Assembly (NCBI GenBank): GCA_022478985.1
Contig: JAKSZP010009537.1
Location: 1-64,000, forward strand
DNA length: 64,000 nucleotides
Source: Massospora cicadina
Lineage: Eukaryota > Entomophthoromycota > Entomophthoromycetes > Entomophthorales > Entomophthoraceae
Direction: 5' to 3'
The notes below the pieces were generated by a model. It was not told where the DNA came from, ran no database searches, and worked only from the letters and a program-made list of their open reading frames with translations. Made by a program: the position numbers and the translations under genes. Positions 23,728-36,093 of the stretch are shown piece by piece; positions within the stretch are counted from its first letter, which is position 1, and every line of letters begins with the position of its first letter.

Positions 23728-24529
23728 TGTCATGGATACTGGAGAGAGGAGGTTGGAGAAAGATAGATGCCAGGCAAAAGGTGACACAACAAGTTTAAGT
23801 GATACAGCAAGAGGAAGTAACATCTAGGCATTCTCAGTATGTTTCCATAATAAATTAGTATATAAAAGTCACCACAAACAGATGACAACCATTAGGGACA
23901 TGAGTCCCTGAGAGCTGGTAAAGGTAGTGTATGAACTGCGACTAAACTCAGCGAAATAAGACGTGGCAAAGTTGGCGGATTAGGCTGAAGCGTAAAGGGC
24001 AGGTTTGTGCCCAACTTGGGGGTTAGACCAAAGTGGAAAAAGTACTCCGGTCATTGCAATGGTTTCAACTAAGGTATTCTTTAAAATTCAGGCAGAAACT
24101 TATGGAAAGCATGAGCAAATAAGCCCAAACTATTAAAATTTGACTGTTTATCTAGATAAGCAAAGCCTTTACCAAATTATGCCTAGAAGGTAAAAGAAAG
24201 TATTGTAATATTTCAAAGTGATTAAAAAACTTGAGCTGAGCTGTAAGATATTGCATTTCAAATAAATAGTGATTTTACAAATTTGGCCAAATTCCATAAC
24301 TTCATAACGCGTGTTTTTCCAGATTTTTAGGGTCAATTTCTGCCGGATTTTTATGCCTTTGGCGAGCTGTTACCTTCAGACCTGGCTGGCAAAGCCAAAA
24401 CCCATTTCTGGTCAATGGCCTTGGATAGGTCATCAGTTACCTCTAATAGTTCTGGCCTGGACTCCAAGGGCTTATTTTACTTTGCTTTAGTGGTGCGTTC
24501 TAAACCAGTCTATGTCACTAACTGTGACA
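23728..24529 (-). repeat. 5' LTR of E
   Basis: An 802-bp LTR, uninterrupted here, bounded by TG (23728) and CA (24529 on the plus strand, ...actgtgaca). It aligns in order with 1489-1905 and 10686-11086. Confidence 0.75.
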
Positions 24530-24534
24530 GGTAC
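24530..24534. repeat. Right target-site duplication of E (GGTAC)
   Basis: GGTAC immediately beyond the LTR edge, matching 1484-1488. Confidence 0.6.
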
Positions 24535-24859
24535 CTCACCAATGACGGAGGGTAATCTCAAAGTTTGCTCCATTTTTAGCCCCAAAGGCCTAAGGCAACA
24601 ACATATATATAGAGATAAGATGATAGTAAGACGCGATTGAGATCATATAAAAACTATAAGTACTGACTACAAGCAATGGGTGTCTGGAAAATCCAAATCA
24701 TATTGTGTTCTGTTGAGAATTCCGTACTTAGATGAAAAAAAAATCTGAATTCATTTTTTTATAAAAATAGCATAAATGAATATCCCAAATTTTATCACTT
24801 TAACAAGATAATTTAATTTATTTATACTTTGCTTTTAACTTTTTTATTTATTTTCTTTT

Positions 24860-26700
24860 ATTTTAGAAATAGTGGGTCATAATTCAAGAAGGGGGAGCGT
24901 CCATGGATTTTTTCTTGCAGGTGCCAAATTAAACAAAGAAGGAATCTTAATAAGGTTCTGCAGCGTTGGTCCTAGCATATGTATCAGAAGGGGAAGAGGG
25001 GTTAGGGGATTTTTTGTCTGGTGGCAGTTGCATCATGTGGCAGGCAAAGGCGGATAAAATGGTGGTTGGAGCGTCAGCAGCATGAGGAAAAAGGGGATAT
25101 ATGTGAGGACTATCCTGACTAATGAGGCCAGAGGTGTGCATCACCTCGACGTACTGAGCAAGTTTTTTTCAGAAAAGGTGATAAGTTCAGGAACATGAGT
25201 AAATAACTTGATGTGTTGGCGGGTTTGGGGGTATTTGTGGTTGAGTAATAAAGAAGACGTCCGTTAAATCATGCGTAGCTTGCAGCAGATGTGAGTTCAA
25301 TGTTATACTTAAAAATACCAGTGAAATCATGAGGGAAACTAGTGGGGTTTTCTTACAAAGTGTCTCCATTGCCACGTAGAGTGCTTAGCAAATAGGAGAG
25401 TTGACGGAAAACTGCTGCTTTGACAGCCATTTTATGATATTTTAGAAATTTCAAAGCCGTTTGAAAGGACAGAAATGGTGGTGGGGAGTCAAATTAGTGG
25501 TCTTTATAAATCAGGACAAATGAAGTCAGTTTTTAAACTATAAGCCACTATTTATCATTAATCCATTTTGAGAATCTCAGATAATTTGATTCAGTTCGTG
25601 CTGGGCCAGCAACAGGAGTTGGTTAAATGGCAGGAGCTGAATGGCTTCGCACAACTTACCAAGGTAGTGCCACCAGAGCTTGAGCTGCAATCACTCAGGA
25701 ATATTTCAGGAAGTAAACCTCTGTTAATCCCTAACAGTGGGAGCTGCACACGCAGCAGTTGAGGGTGGGGAGGTAGGATTATACCCCCATTTATAAAAGA
25801 TCAGGCTCCACTGGTTGTTAGGGATTAACTGAGGATTACTAGACAGATGATGTGGGTGCAGCAAGCAAAGAACACTTAAAATTCGATTGGTCTAACCTAA
25901 AAAAATGGACAGATGGTGTGGCCAATTATAAGTGTGACTAAAAGGGATGATCAGTGGAAGATCTGATCACGGTGTGGAGAAGTATTGTGCGTTGGGTGTC
26001 ATGATGAAAAAGGGAGAATTTTTGCTAAGGTTTGAGGCCTCAAAAGACAAACGGCGCCATTGGAAACCATGAACTGCAACTTGAGGTCAGCACTGTAGGC
26101 AGCTAAACCCTCCAATAGTTAATGGTAATGTCGTTTGGGAAGAGTTGGGAGGTCAAGCCTTCAGACTGGATCACAAGAGTGATCTCATCTGGAAGCCAAG
26201 TTTAGATGGTTAGTATTTGAGTACTTATATATAAAGGAAGCTGTGCTGCCACGATGGCTTGGGCTTAACAGGAGAAGTTAAGGTCAAAGTACACCTTGAA
26301 AGGGAGGAAATCTATAAATCTGTAGGGCTTATACACTGCAATAGCCATCTCAATGATGGTCTGCTTATGTAGGGGAAGAGGTTACAATACTTGAACCAAA
26401 AGGCCAAAAAAGTTTTCTCTAATAGAGTCACAAAATGACTTTAAAACACCACACGGGAGCGCAAAATATGGTGGGATAGGTCCTATGACGGGATATAGCG
26501 ACTGGAAACATTCATGGTACTATATGATCCAGCCCAGTTGTGTTTTGGTAGCGACCAATTGACGCCAAGAGAAAGTGACCAACTGCCCATGCAGAGAAAG
26601 CAGGCATCAATTTGTTAACCTAGGCATGAGGGGGCATGATAGTAAAGGTAGGTTTAATGTAAAAAGTTTTTTAAATATTATTTTTTGATAAAGTAGGTGA
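24860..26700 (-). mobile_element. Retroposon R, copy 2
   Basis: Aligns in order with 1906-3240 and then 10152-10685, with no interruption where A sits in copy 1. It thus documents the state of R without A. The length is close to that of copy 1, which suggests a full unit of about 1.85 kb. The minus-strand frame at 24947-25144 contains PHAADAPTTILSAF and SSPSDTYA, matching the conserved peptide of copies 1 and 3. The 3' end is A-rich (TCTAAAATAAAAG). Target duplications could not be resolved in the AT-rich flanks. Confidence 0.6.
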
Positions 26701-26984
26701 TTGAAGCAAAGAAAACTTTGTTCCTAATTAGATGTCTAATGGGGTCGCCTTCTTGATTAAGCGTCATTTCTGCTATATTGTAATGAGAACCTCATTTGAG
26801 GAAGTTTAAATATCACAGGCCATATTATCTGACAAATGCCACTTGACCTATTTAGTTATTGTTAACCAATATTGCAGCTGCTTTGGGATTATCTTTACAA
26901 AATGCCACTTCCGAAACATTAAGTATTGTTTTGTTAGTTTTTTGTGGAATTTGAAGAGGTCACGATCACCTGCAGGGATAAGGT

Positions 26985-27470
26985 TGTCAGTCAAGTTGGA
27001 AAATAATTGTCCAACTTCCCGCTAGGTCCAGGATCTTCAAATTACCTGATGGGATAAACCTAAAGGTAGAACCTATACCTGGCTTTTGCAGATGCTAGTT
27101 AACAAAGAGATTATTTGAGTGAGAATAATAAAATAATCTTAGTAAAATAATAGTACAATATAGAGCACTAGGTAAATTGAGATATAGAAAATGATCAGGT
27201 TTAAGTAAAAAATAAGTGATTTTAACATTCAATATAAGCCGATGAGATTGCTCAATAAATTTTTATTTAGAAGCAAGTTTATTTTTAAGCCTTATTTAAT
27301 AAGTTTAGCGGCGCACTTAATATAAATAAACATTTAAGAATTTTTAGAAAAAATTGAATATTAGATAATTTGAGTTATAAATAAACAAATTACAAATCTA
27401 AGGTTGAAGATTCGCCCAATTTAGAGAGAAGCCCAGCAGAGACCTCTCTAAACCTGGAATGGGGTCCATG
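26985..27470 (+). repeat. LTR-like direct repeat J, copy 1
   Basis: Aligns, with considerable divergence, with 29199-29694. Shared blocks include AACAAAGAGATTAT and GCGGCGCAC/AACT followed within about 10 bp by ATATAAA, a TATA-like promoter arrangement. Ends placed by eye (TG start). Confidence 0.5.
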
Positions 27471-29198
27471 AGCTGAGATCTGATAAAACTGAGAGAAATG
27501 GGTCACAGTATTGAGAAAAGGCAGCTGGTGATATTATCATCCGCGTTACTAAGTTTGATATGGGCGCAAACACCAGAGGTAGCATGGCAAACTGGTGGTG
27601 AGGGTAGAGAACAGAATTTTAAGCCTGTTAGGTGGGGCACACTGTGCCAAGAAAATATAATCAGGGAGTTCAACGTTAATGATAAGTTATACTTCAGGTG
27701 ACCAAATGATCTAAAACTAAAATATTGTGGAAAAATAAGAGTAAAAGTTTGTAATGACTTTCTCAGTTTGATGAAACCTCAGATACAATTTGGGTAAGGG
27801 ATGTAATAAGACACCAGGTGTGCAGAACCAGAGTTAGTAGGCGAACCACTAGTAATGATATAGGCCAGCAATTAGATTTTAATACCTTGAATTGACTAGT
27901 CAATTCAATACTCTGCATCTTCAGATAAATCAAAAGATTATTGAGAGTATTATTACTTTGATAAATTAGTATGAGATTAATTAACTAAATAATGTAGATG
28001 ATCTATAGGCAGGTGACGTTGCTGGTCTATGAAAATCATCAGAACCATGGTGATTTTGATAGTAATAGGTGATTAAAATACTTTAAAATTATTAACATGG
28101 CTAAGTGCCACCATCTGGGGTTCTTAGCTTGCTTCCTTGTGTAAAACAGCTTAATTAAGAGTTTTTAAACCTCAAGATAACTTGGAGTAGTATTTTGGAA
28201 TGGGGTATAGTAAGCTAGCAGAGTGCCAGCACCATAAGTAACTGGCTAACCTGCGGTGCAAGAAAGGCAAAAATTCCTATCATAAAGATTGTAAAGTATC
28301 ACTGTGGGTTCAGCTCCATTGCTGAATTTAGATTATAACTTGGAGCCCTGGTCTGAATTGATACAATAATTTTGGTTTTGTTAAAGGTAATTTTGTTGGC
28401 AAAGGAACAAAGCTGCTGGATTTGATAGCGGAAGTTAAGGTGATATAAATCACTCATAAAAAATTTCATTAAAAACTTAGTAGTTGTCATAGCAAAGGAG
28501 GCTGCAGGCAGGAACAGTTCTGCACACCGCCCCTTAGCTTACTGCAGATGTGAAACAAACATTCAACAATAAAGGCGTGGAGCAGTAGCATGGTAATCAA
28601 AGTTGGTAGCTTGAGTCAGCCGCCCATGGAAGGTTTTAAAAACATTTAAGAGATTAACGAGGGGCTTCAGTGATTCCGAGAACTAGAATTAAAATATTCT
28701 GTTATTAGCAAAAAAAGCTATACTAAACTATATTATATTATTTTAAATTGATTAAATGAGTATATAGTTGTTAGTAAGAATGATGTAAATGAATCCAATG
28801 GTTTTTAGGGTTTTAGTAAACTTCTAGAATAGTGGAGGCTTTTGCAGAATTGTTTTCACATCACCTTATCAGTGCGTCAGTGACAATAATTAAGTTAATT
28901 AAAGAGTTCCTGGTGAAGCATATTTCCACTAGGTGATTTTCAGTTCACTTGAACCAACAGCTCCTTGTATTTATAGCACAGTTTGAGGCCTTATAAGCTG
29001 ATGAATTTGAGCAATCTTCTTCCATAGAGGCGGGTCAGTGATCAATTGACTTAGCCACACATTTTTATGAATAATAGGAAACTACCCATTAAGGAAAGCA
29101 TCAATGGAGGAATACTAGCTGGATGCCTAGTCATTCATTCTTACTTTGGTTTTGAAGCTCATGGGGTACTCAGTAGACCTAATAGGAGGCACCACCCC
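27471..29198. other. Interior of the J pair, unrecognised
   Basis: A 1.7-kb AT-rich stretch between the two J repeats. Plus-strand frames are short. The minus strand near 28310-28380 gives SDQGSKL, a stop, then SKF. This resembles the second-Asp segment of retroelement integrases but is too short to rely on. Probably an internally decayed LTR element. Confidence 0.35.
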
Positions 29199-29694
29199 TG
29201 TTGGCCAGTTACAAAAGATCCCTTTACCTAATCATGAGGGCTTCAGGCTCTTTAAAGTACCAGGCTTAATAACCCTAAAGTAGAATTATTAACTTGTTTT
29301 TAAAAAAGCTATCCAACAAAGAGATTATATGAGTAAGAGAAGTGATAGTCTATCTAGAAAATAAATAGAAATATAAAGTACTAAGGAAAAGTGAGATATA
29401 AGAAAATGTTCCAGTTTAAGCTGGAGGTAAGTGAGCTTGGCATTTCAACATAAGCCAAGGGATTGCTTAGAATCTTGTGATTTATATATTATAGTAATTT
29501 TAACCTTAAAGAATATTTTTGCGGCGCAACTCATATAAAATCAATTTTTAAAAATATTAAAGGCATATAAATATTAAACAAGTATTTAACAAATGAACTA
29601 ATAAATTTCAAACCCAAAGTCAAGTCTTCACTCATATTTGGGAAAAGCCCAATAAAGGGTATCTGGGATTATGGGAGGAGCTAGACCCTCCACA
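29199..29694 (+). repeat. LTR-like direct repeat J, copy 2
   Basis: Begins TGTTGGCC and ends CCTCCACA. The TATA-like ATATAAAAT follows GCGGCGCAACTC at about 29521-29540, and AATAAAG lies near the end. Confidence 0.5.
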
Positions 29695-30609
29695 ATTATT
29701 GCAACAAAAGAAGTTTAGCTTTGCATAAATAATGTCAGTTAGGTGAGGCAGTCGCTTCAACAGTGAGATGATGATTTCTCCAGAATGATGTGAAATTTGT
29801 TTGCAGGGCATAAATAATTTTTGGGGGGATTGTGTGTTATGATTATTCTTATAAACTGACTAGGTGAAGTTTGAAAAAATTTACTGGGCTCCCTAAGCCC
29901 AGAATATTCAGCAAGTAAGGCCCTGGGATACAGTTTAATTGTATTGAAGAATCTTAATTTTGTTGAGGCTTGGTGGGCAAATGGGATGAGGAGAAAAAGA
30001 GAACAGGGTTCCAAGCCTAGCCTTATTGGCTCATCTATTTTTATGTTGATTGGTGATGTTATAGGAATGAGGGAAAGTGGAGTTTATGCTCTGGCCCACC
30101 AAGGAAGTGGGCAGTGTTCTATAGTGGAATCAAAACAATCCATTTATTAGACACTTCAACAGCATTGGAGTTAGGTAAAGTGGAAATTAGTTGACAATTA
30201 GGCGGCAAGTTTTATTATAATGATCTGTTAAAATAAATGGGGCTGCTCTGGCATTCATTGTTGATGCGCGCCCATAAAGAAATTTTCTGGTGTGCAATAA
30301 TGAAATTGTATTGAGAATTTGATTTGCAATGATGGGATGGCGAGGTGTGATGATGGTAGTTGCATGAGAGGCAGCAAGGCGCTCTTACTAGAAACAGTAA
30401 AGTTAGAATGGAATCAGTTACATAGACTGTAAGCCCCAACATCAACACTTTGTATAGATATTGAAGCGGTAATTGTGAGGAGAGGTTTCCAAATGTTACT
30501 AAAAAGTATTATTTTTAGGAAGGCAGATACAAGTGGTGGGTACAGGGGTTTCTTATAAATTTTAGGTTCTTGCAGCCGCAACTGCATCATCCTAATAAGA
30601 TAACCCAAT
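29695..30609. other. Unassigned sequence between J and G1
   Basis: No domain, repeat partner or RNA gene recognised. Open frames up to 85 codons show no family resemblance. Confidence 0.4.
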
Positions 30610-30969
30610 ATAAATTAGCCCTTATCTGGAAGCTTTGAATTATACTTCCTATGGGGCAGGTTTTCTCTCAAGGTTACTTTTAGTGGATTCTACAATAAGC
30701 TATAAATAAAAGTAAAAGTAGGTTAGAAATCGACCTAATTCTTTATTAACAAAAGGATAGGATATTTATAGGTTTTTGATTTAGTTCATAATCTACCAGT
30801 GATAATTAATTGTTGTGCAATCAAATCTTCAATCAATTGGTTGGGATGAGGCTGATCATTATTATTAACGTTGATAGATTGAGATAAATTAAGATTTCCT
30901 TACAATGATGCCAGGGGAATCAATGGAGTAGAATCTCCAAAGTCAAGAGAATTTAGCAAAATCACGACA
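30610..30969 (-). repeat. 3' LTR of G1
   Basis: Aligns with 41944-42294, clearly diverged. On the minus strand it begins TGTCGTGATTTTGC and is preceded by the purine-rich GAGTGGGAAG. Confidence 0.8.
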
Positions 30970-31050
30970 CTTCCCACTCAAGATTCAATTATGGTGGAGG
31001 GTGAATTCTTAAAACCCTAGGGTGAATACAATTGATCCTATGCCAGTATC

Positions 31051-31066
31051 AACATGAACAATCGAA
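31051..31066. repeat. LINE target-site duplication, left
   Basis: AACATGAACAATCGAA, identical to 36335-36350. G2 has the unoccupied equivalent near 53410-53430. Confidence 0.95.
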
Positions 31067-31159
31067 ACTTTTCTTTCTCGTTGCAATCACTATTGCAACC
31101 TATTCAATTCAAGACTGAATCTAGTTTGATAATCTCACAGAGGAGATTAGTCTGCGCCC

Positions 31160-32573
31160 ATGTCAGGGAGCAGTTGGGCAAGCAAGGTAAGAGGAGCAGG
31201 TGGAAGGCCCGCGGCCTCCAACATTCAAAAATGCCCCAGAGAATCTGGCAGAATAGACAAAAATCTTAAAAAACTGGTGGTAACAATTTCCCCGGAGATA
31301 CTCGTATGGCAAGCACGATGCAACCAGTACATCAACACGCCACACTCCCAGCCACTTTTATCGGTGGAATTCGGAGTCTGTGTGTATCTGGACATCCAAA
31401 AAACAGCCTTATGGGAAAAATTTTTTGAAGATGTACACAAAGTTTTCCTGACTGTGGTATACATTGCACCTCACTCCATATTGCATGGTTGGCTGGACCT
31501 AGGTTTTAAAAGCAAAAAAGCAGCAGATGAGGCTGCAGTGGTGCGCATAGTGGTTGACCTCCCCAAAGGGCAATGGGTTGTCAAAACCAAATGCACCAGA
31601 TAGACAAAATCAAACTAAATTTTCCTCACATTTGACTTTTTGCCTACTATGGTAAAACGTGACATTTTGGAACAGCACCTGAAAGATGGTCTCACCATAT
31701 ATGGCGAAATACAATCTTTCAAAATGCAACACTTCACACTGATGCCACACCTGTGCACTGGCAAAGCCATCGCAATTCTGACCCCAACTGAGGAGATCAC
31801 GAAGGACCTAACCCAGATCCCGCATTCCACTTTTATTGATATTGCAGGGCATACCACCCACCCATTCCGGGTAACTGTGGACAGCGCACCCCCCATTTGC
31901 ACCCACTGTGACGCGTTCAGCCATAAGGCGCACGCATGCCCCATCAAGGAGGGCGTCACATTCCAAGAGCACCCCTCGGCGGCCATGGCCAGTGGAGAGG
32001 CGCACTACAAACCAACCGCAAGCACTAAGGAGGCTTTCCCATGGGGAGCACAAGGCTGCTACCTATTGGTAAAGCCTATCTCCCCGCAGGAGTGGAAGAA
32101 GGCCAAGCAGGCCCATAGGGCCGTGGCCAAGGAAGCGGCCAAGGCCACCACTGCTATCCCACACTCACAACGCCAGGAGGACATGGAGACCTTCATGGTG
32201 GAAGCAACTCAGGAATCCATCATCTAATCAGATTGGGAAGCCCATGCTGAGTGGGCCACTCAATCCAAGGATCCAATGGGAGATTCAATCTCACCCAATC
32301 ATTGCACCCAAGCTCCGGTCAAAACTGACTTGGGACCTATCCCAACTAAAAAAATTTTTTGACCCACTCAATGGTGCACTGAACTCATCCGCACAGCAAA
32401 AAATTTGTCCGACGCCGGGAAAACAAAAAGCAAAGGCCAAAGCCAATGCAACTCTTTCCGCAAAATTCAACAAAAACTCCAATAGCGTTGCTGCTAACAC
32501 CCGCACTGCTGTGAAAGCCCGTGGGGACCTAGAAGAGGCTGGTGGGCCCAGGGGCCCACCCCCTTGCACCTAA
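31160..32573 (+). pseudogene. LINE ORF1 (RNA-binding protein)
   Basis: The frame from 31160 runs to 32227 apart from two in-frame stops near 31601 and 31619. It contains a CCHC zinc knuckle CTHCDAFSHKAHAC with CX2CX4HX4C spacing. The Lys/Ala-rich C-terminal part (QKAKAKANATLSAKF) lies in another frame (32244-32573), implying a frameshift. ORF1 proteins of this class coat the element RNA. The upstream part resembles the ordered domain seen before the knuckle in fungal LINE ORF1s, but I cannot name it. ORF2 begins 7 bp after the ORF1 stop. Confidence 0.8.
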
Positions 32574-32579
32574 GGTGCG

Positions 32580-33360
32580 ATGAGGGAAACCTTCACTCTA
32601 GGGATTTTGAATATCGCCATACTCAAGGCCTCCCTGTCCCAGGCTAGGAAACTGAGTTTTTTACAACAAAATTTACCTGTGGATATCCTGGCCATCTGGG
32701 AGTCCCACTGTCCACGAGGTTCCAAGGAAGCTTGGAAAACAATGCTCCTCCCATCCCTATCCTTTTGGTCAAAGCACTGTGGGGTGCTAATTCAGAAAAA
32801 TAAATTTTTCAAATTCACATCCTCAGAAACATTCCTAAATGGCCAAGTGCTCATTGTCACCTTCTCGTGGGCTGATGTAGTGCATGCAATTGTCAACATC
32901 CATGCCCCAAACGGTGCACACAAGCATTAGGAATTTTTCTCATTGGTCAAATCCCCCCCGCTACCCCCTGATTTTTTCCTAGTCGGCAACATGAACTGTT
33001 GGCTAACCTCACCAATGGACCGGTGGCCTCCCTCACCTTACGCTCCACAGGGTTACATAGAACTACGCATTCTAAAGGCCACCCTTGGGTTAATGGATGC
33101 GCTGGCGTGACATGCCCCGCTGCTCAAAAATATGACGTGTCCCCATGTCCACAACGGCCAATTAAGGTCCATGACCCACATTGACCTTATTCTAATGCCG
33201 GTTAAATTCCAACCCCACATCTCCCACTTCAAAACAACAAAAATGGAATTCTCTGACCACCGACTGGTCTTGATAACCTACCACCTACCGGTCACAGTTG
33301 CTAAGGCCCCAGATTGGTGCAAAATTAGCCCCCCTGAGCTCGCGTCGCCAGGATTTTCCA
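32580..33360 (+). pseudogene. LINE ORF2, apurinic endonuclease domain
   Basis: Starts MRETFTLGILNIA (endonuclease motif with Asn), then DILAIWESHCPRG (catalytic Glu region), VNIHAPNG, LVGNMNCW, THIDLILMP and FSDHRLVLITYHL (terminal SDH motif). The usual GDFN segment reads GNMN, so an Asp is replaced by Asn. Stops fall at about 32928 and 33108. The domain would nick target DNA to prime reverse transcription. Confidence 0.8.
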
Positions 33361-35481
33361 CGTGGGTGGAAGAGGCAACTTTGGCAAAATCATTTGTTGC
33401 CCAAATTGCGTGGACCCCATTTCCACATGGGCAACTTTCAAAGAGGATACCATCCGCCACTATCGCCATCTCTCCTCCAGATGCTCACGAGCCACATCGG
33501 CGGTAATCTCGCGCGCTCTAATGGAATTGGCCCACTTGGAGTCCAACAATCCAGCTACAGGATACAGCCCTACATGGGGCTGGAAGTGGGAGGAGGCAGC
33601 CACCCATCTCAACACACTCAAAAGGCAAGACATTCATTGGGTTTGTGTCCAATACAGGGCCACATGCATCACTAAAGGCGACAAGTGCACCGCATATTTC
33701 TTTAAAAAATTTTTCACACCATGCCAGAGCGTGGCCTGCACACAGGTGTGAAGATTGGATAATTCCATTGTGGATACCGGCCGAAGTGGCAATCAAAATG
33801 CAAAAATATTACTGCGAGTTATACCTAGCTGAACCAATTCAGCTGGCCGAAGTGGCGGAATTTCTCAACTGAGCTCATATCTGCACCATTTTCTGATACC
33901 CAGAATAATGAATTTAATTACTCCAAACAAATTATGGACAGCCATTCGCGGTGCGCCAAACTGAAAATGCCCAGGCCCAGATGGCATTCCATATGAGTTC
34001 TACAAAAAATATTTCAAATATATATCCCCATTACTGCTCGCCTCACTTAACCAAAGCCTGTTGGAAATGCGCCTCCTACCAGGAGGACATGAGGTCTTTA
34101 CTGTCACACTCTTCAAGAAGGGGGATAAGCTAGACTTAGCCAACTGGTGCCCCATTTCTCTAACAAACACAGACACCAAAATTTTAACAAAAATCATGGC
34201 TAACCGTTTATGTACTGTAGCATCTGCCACCATCTCCCCAGAACAATTTGGTTTCATCCCCAGAAGGTCAATTTGGGATAACGTGCACTCCGTGGCTAAT
34301 GCATGTCAGTCCACAGACTCAGGAGCACTGGTATTCTTGGACCAACAAAAGGCCTATGATAGAGTAAACTGGGAATACCTAAGGGCCTGCCTCCATCAAT
34401 TCCGCCTACCCCCTCGCTTCATCAACTGGGTGATGCTGCTCACAGAATCTGCAACAATGGCAGTGCGTGGCCCAGGCTTACTAACGAAAGTAGTCCGCCC
34501 TCAAAGGGGCTTGAGACAAGGGGAACCCTCAGCCCACTCTTATACAACTTCAGCCTTGACCCACTACTGCGAAATGTGAATGCCCAACTCACTGGGGTCC
34601 ATGTGCCAGGCCAAACCCCAGTCAATATGATGGCATTTGCAGATGACTGCTTGGTGGGGGTGTCTAATGATAAAGATGCACGCGCGCTTGAAGCCCTCAT
34701 CCAGGAATATTCCCAGGTAAGCAACGTGACACTGAACGCCTTCAAAACTGAAATCATCCTCCTTGGTCAGTTTCAGAACTGCTGGGCCCCAGCAATTAGT
34801 TCCCAACCCAGCTCATCTGCTCGCCCACGCCCACGCCTTACTAACTCAACACACACCACTCCACTGGTGCTCCCCTTCGTGCCACGTCCTACCATAGGAC
34901 CAGTGCGCCATCTGGGCGTGTGGATGGAGGCAGGCGGATATGCGTCAGCAGTAATGGAGTGCCGTATACTGGACAACGTGACAAAGCGAATCGCCTCTCT
35001 CAGAGCCCACCCTACTACCCTCACTGGCAGGGTTGTTTTAGCCAACTCTATGCTCCTATCCAAAGTCTGGTTTGGAGCCCACGCCATCCCCTTCTCCCCA
35101 AGCTTCTTTAAATCCCTGTATGATTTGCTGCAAGGATGGCTTTGGTCAGGCCGCCCTCCACCAGTATGGCTAGAGGTCATGTTTGGCCCTCATCATCAAG
35201 GTGGCATGGGCCTGCTTGACTTCAAAGCCCATGCTGCCAAGATCCTGGGCACCTGGATCGTGGCCGTCACCACTCCTATACTCCCATCCCAACACTGGTC
35301 CCGCGCAGCCCACTCCAACTTCTCCCGAGCCTTGGGCCTCAACAATCCATCAAACCCCCACTCCCTGATGAAATACCTCGCATCACACACATCAGCCACA
35401 GGTCCTCACGGAACTAAAACCCACTACAAACGAATCCTACTCTCCATGCGAAGCGCAGAGTGGAGAATTTGTATTAGCTGA
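33361..35481 (+). pseudogene. LINE ORF2, reverse transcriptase
   Basis: Frames at 33362-33751 and 33645-33872 hold the connector. 34061-34579 holds RT motifs LFKKGDKLDLANWCPISLTN, EQFGFIPRRSI, VFLDQQKAYDRVNWEYL and RGLRQGEP. 34576-35481 holds FADD (34636-34647), the intact catalytic box, and the thumb (VRHLGVWM). A one-base loss near 34529, just after QGEP, shifts the frame; the next frame continues with the family's expected LSPLLYN. The GLRQGEP box and zinc C-terminus point to an L1-type clade rather than Tad1. Confidence 0.85.
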
Positions 35482-36093
35482 CATAAAACCTGAAGAGGCC
35501 GCCCCTCTCCTCAGTTCACACAAGAGGTACAGGGGCTACACATCCATGATGGCGTGATCCCCATTCGACCCCAAGTCCTATCCAGGGTGGACTACCTGGA
35601 CATGATGGACATCCCTTATTCCACTGAGACCCAAAAGACTATCTGGAAATACGCACACCATCCTCTGTTGCAGCCTCAAGTCTGCTCCCATGTGTGGCGC
35701 TGCCTGAAGTGGGTGTATCGTACAGCTGAGTGCTCTAATGCTTTACACTCATCCTGTGTCGTGTGTGGCCAGTACAGAACGCTGTTCCACCGCCTGGAGA
35801 AGTGCCCCACCTCTAAAGTGATATGGCGCGAAGTTCAACGTCTGCTGGGCCAGGATCAAACGCATCCCTTCAGTCTGTCAAGAGATATGTTTGCTCTATC
35901 AATGGCCTCCTCCCTTCCACCCTCCCTCTGTGCTCTGGTGGTTGCAATCGCCATGTGGACCATCCACACGATTATCTTAGATGCCATCGCAGGCTCCACC
36001 CCCACCCTCCCAGAAACTGTCCACAGATTCTGGTCTCATTTGGTGGACCACTTTCAAGCGTGGATATTTGGATACCTCTTACCGCGTCGCTGA
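35482..36093 (+). pseudogene. LINE ORF2, C-terminal zinc region
   Basis: The open frame 35554-36093 contains CVVCGQYRTLFHRLEKC, the CX2CX7HX4C motif common at the end of L1-type ORF2 proteins. It is followed by a hydrophobic stretch (LCALVVAIAMWTIHTIIL). It is in the same frame as the RT segment ending at 35481, separated by a stop. Confidence 0.8.

Larger units (their letters stand above)
1489..24529 (-). mobile_element. Chromovirus-type Ty3/gypsy element E, with nested insertions
   Basis: E consists of four separated blocks: 3' LTR (1489-1905 plus about 10686-11086), pol with a C-terminal chromodomain (11087-15030), gag-like region (22690-23727) and 5' LTR (23728-24529). Removing R1+A+SINE and D leaves about 6.6 kb, a normal chromovirus length. 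The LTR copies align in the same order, including across the insertion, and GGTAC flanks both outer ends. Domain order on the minus strand is gag, protease, RT, RNase H, integrase, chromodomain. Frames are broken throughout. The LTR copies differ more than those of A or D, consistent with E being the older host element. Confidence 0.75.

Noticed and set aside
28299..28490. A copia- or gypsy-type integrase fragment inside J
   Set aside because: Only SDQGSKL, a stop and SKF resemble an integrase; too short, and on the strand opposite to the J promoter-like signals.
34773..35180. A 135-codon minus-strand frame within the LINE
   Set aside because: Antisense shadow of the RT/thumb frame 34576-35481.
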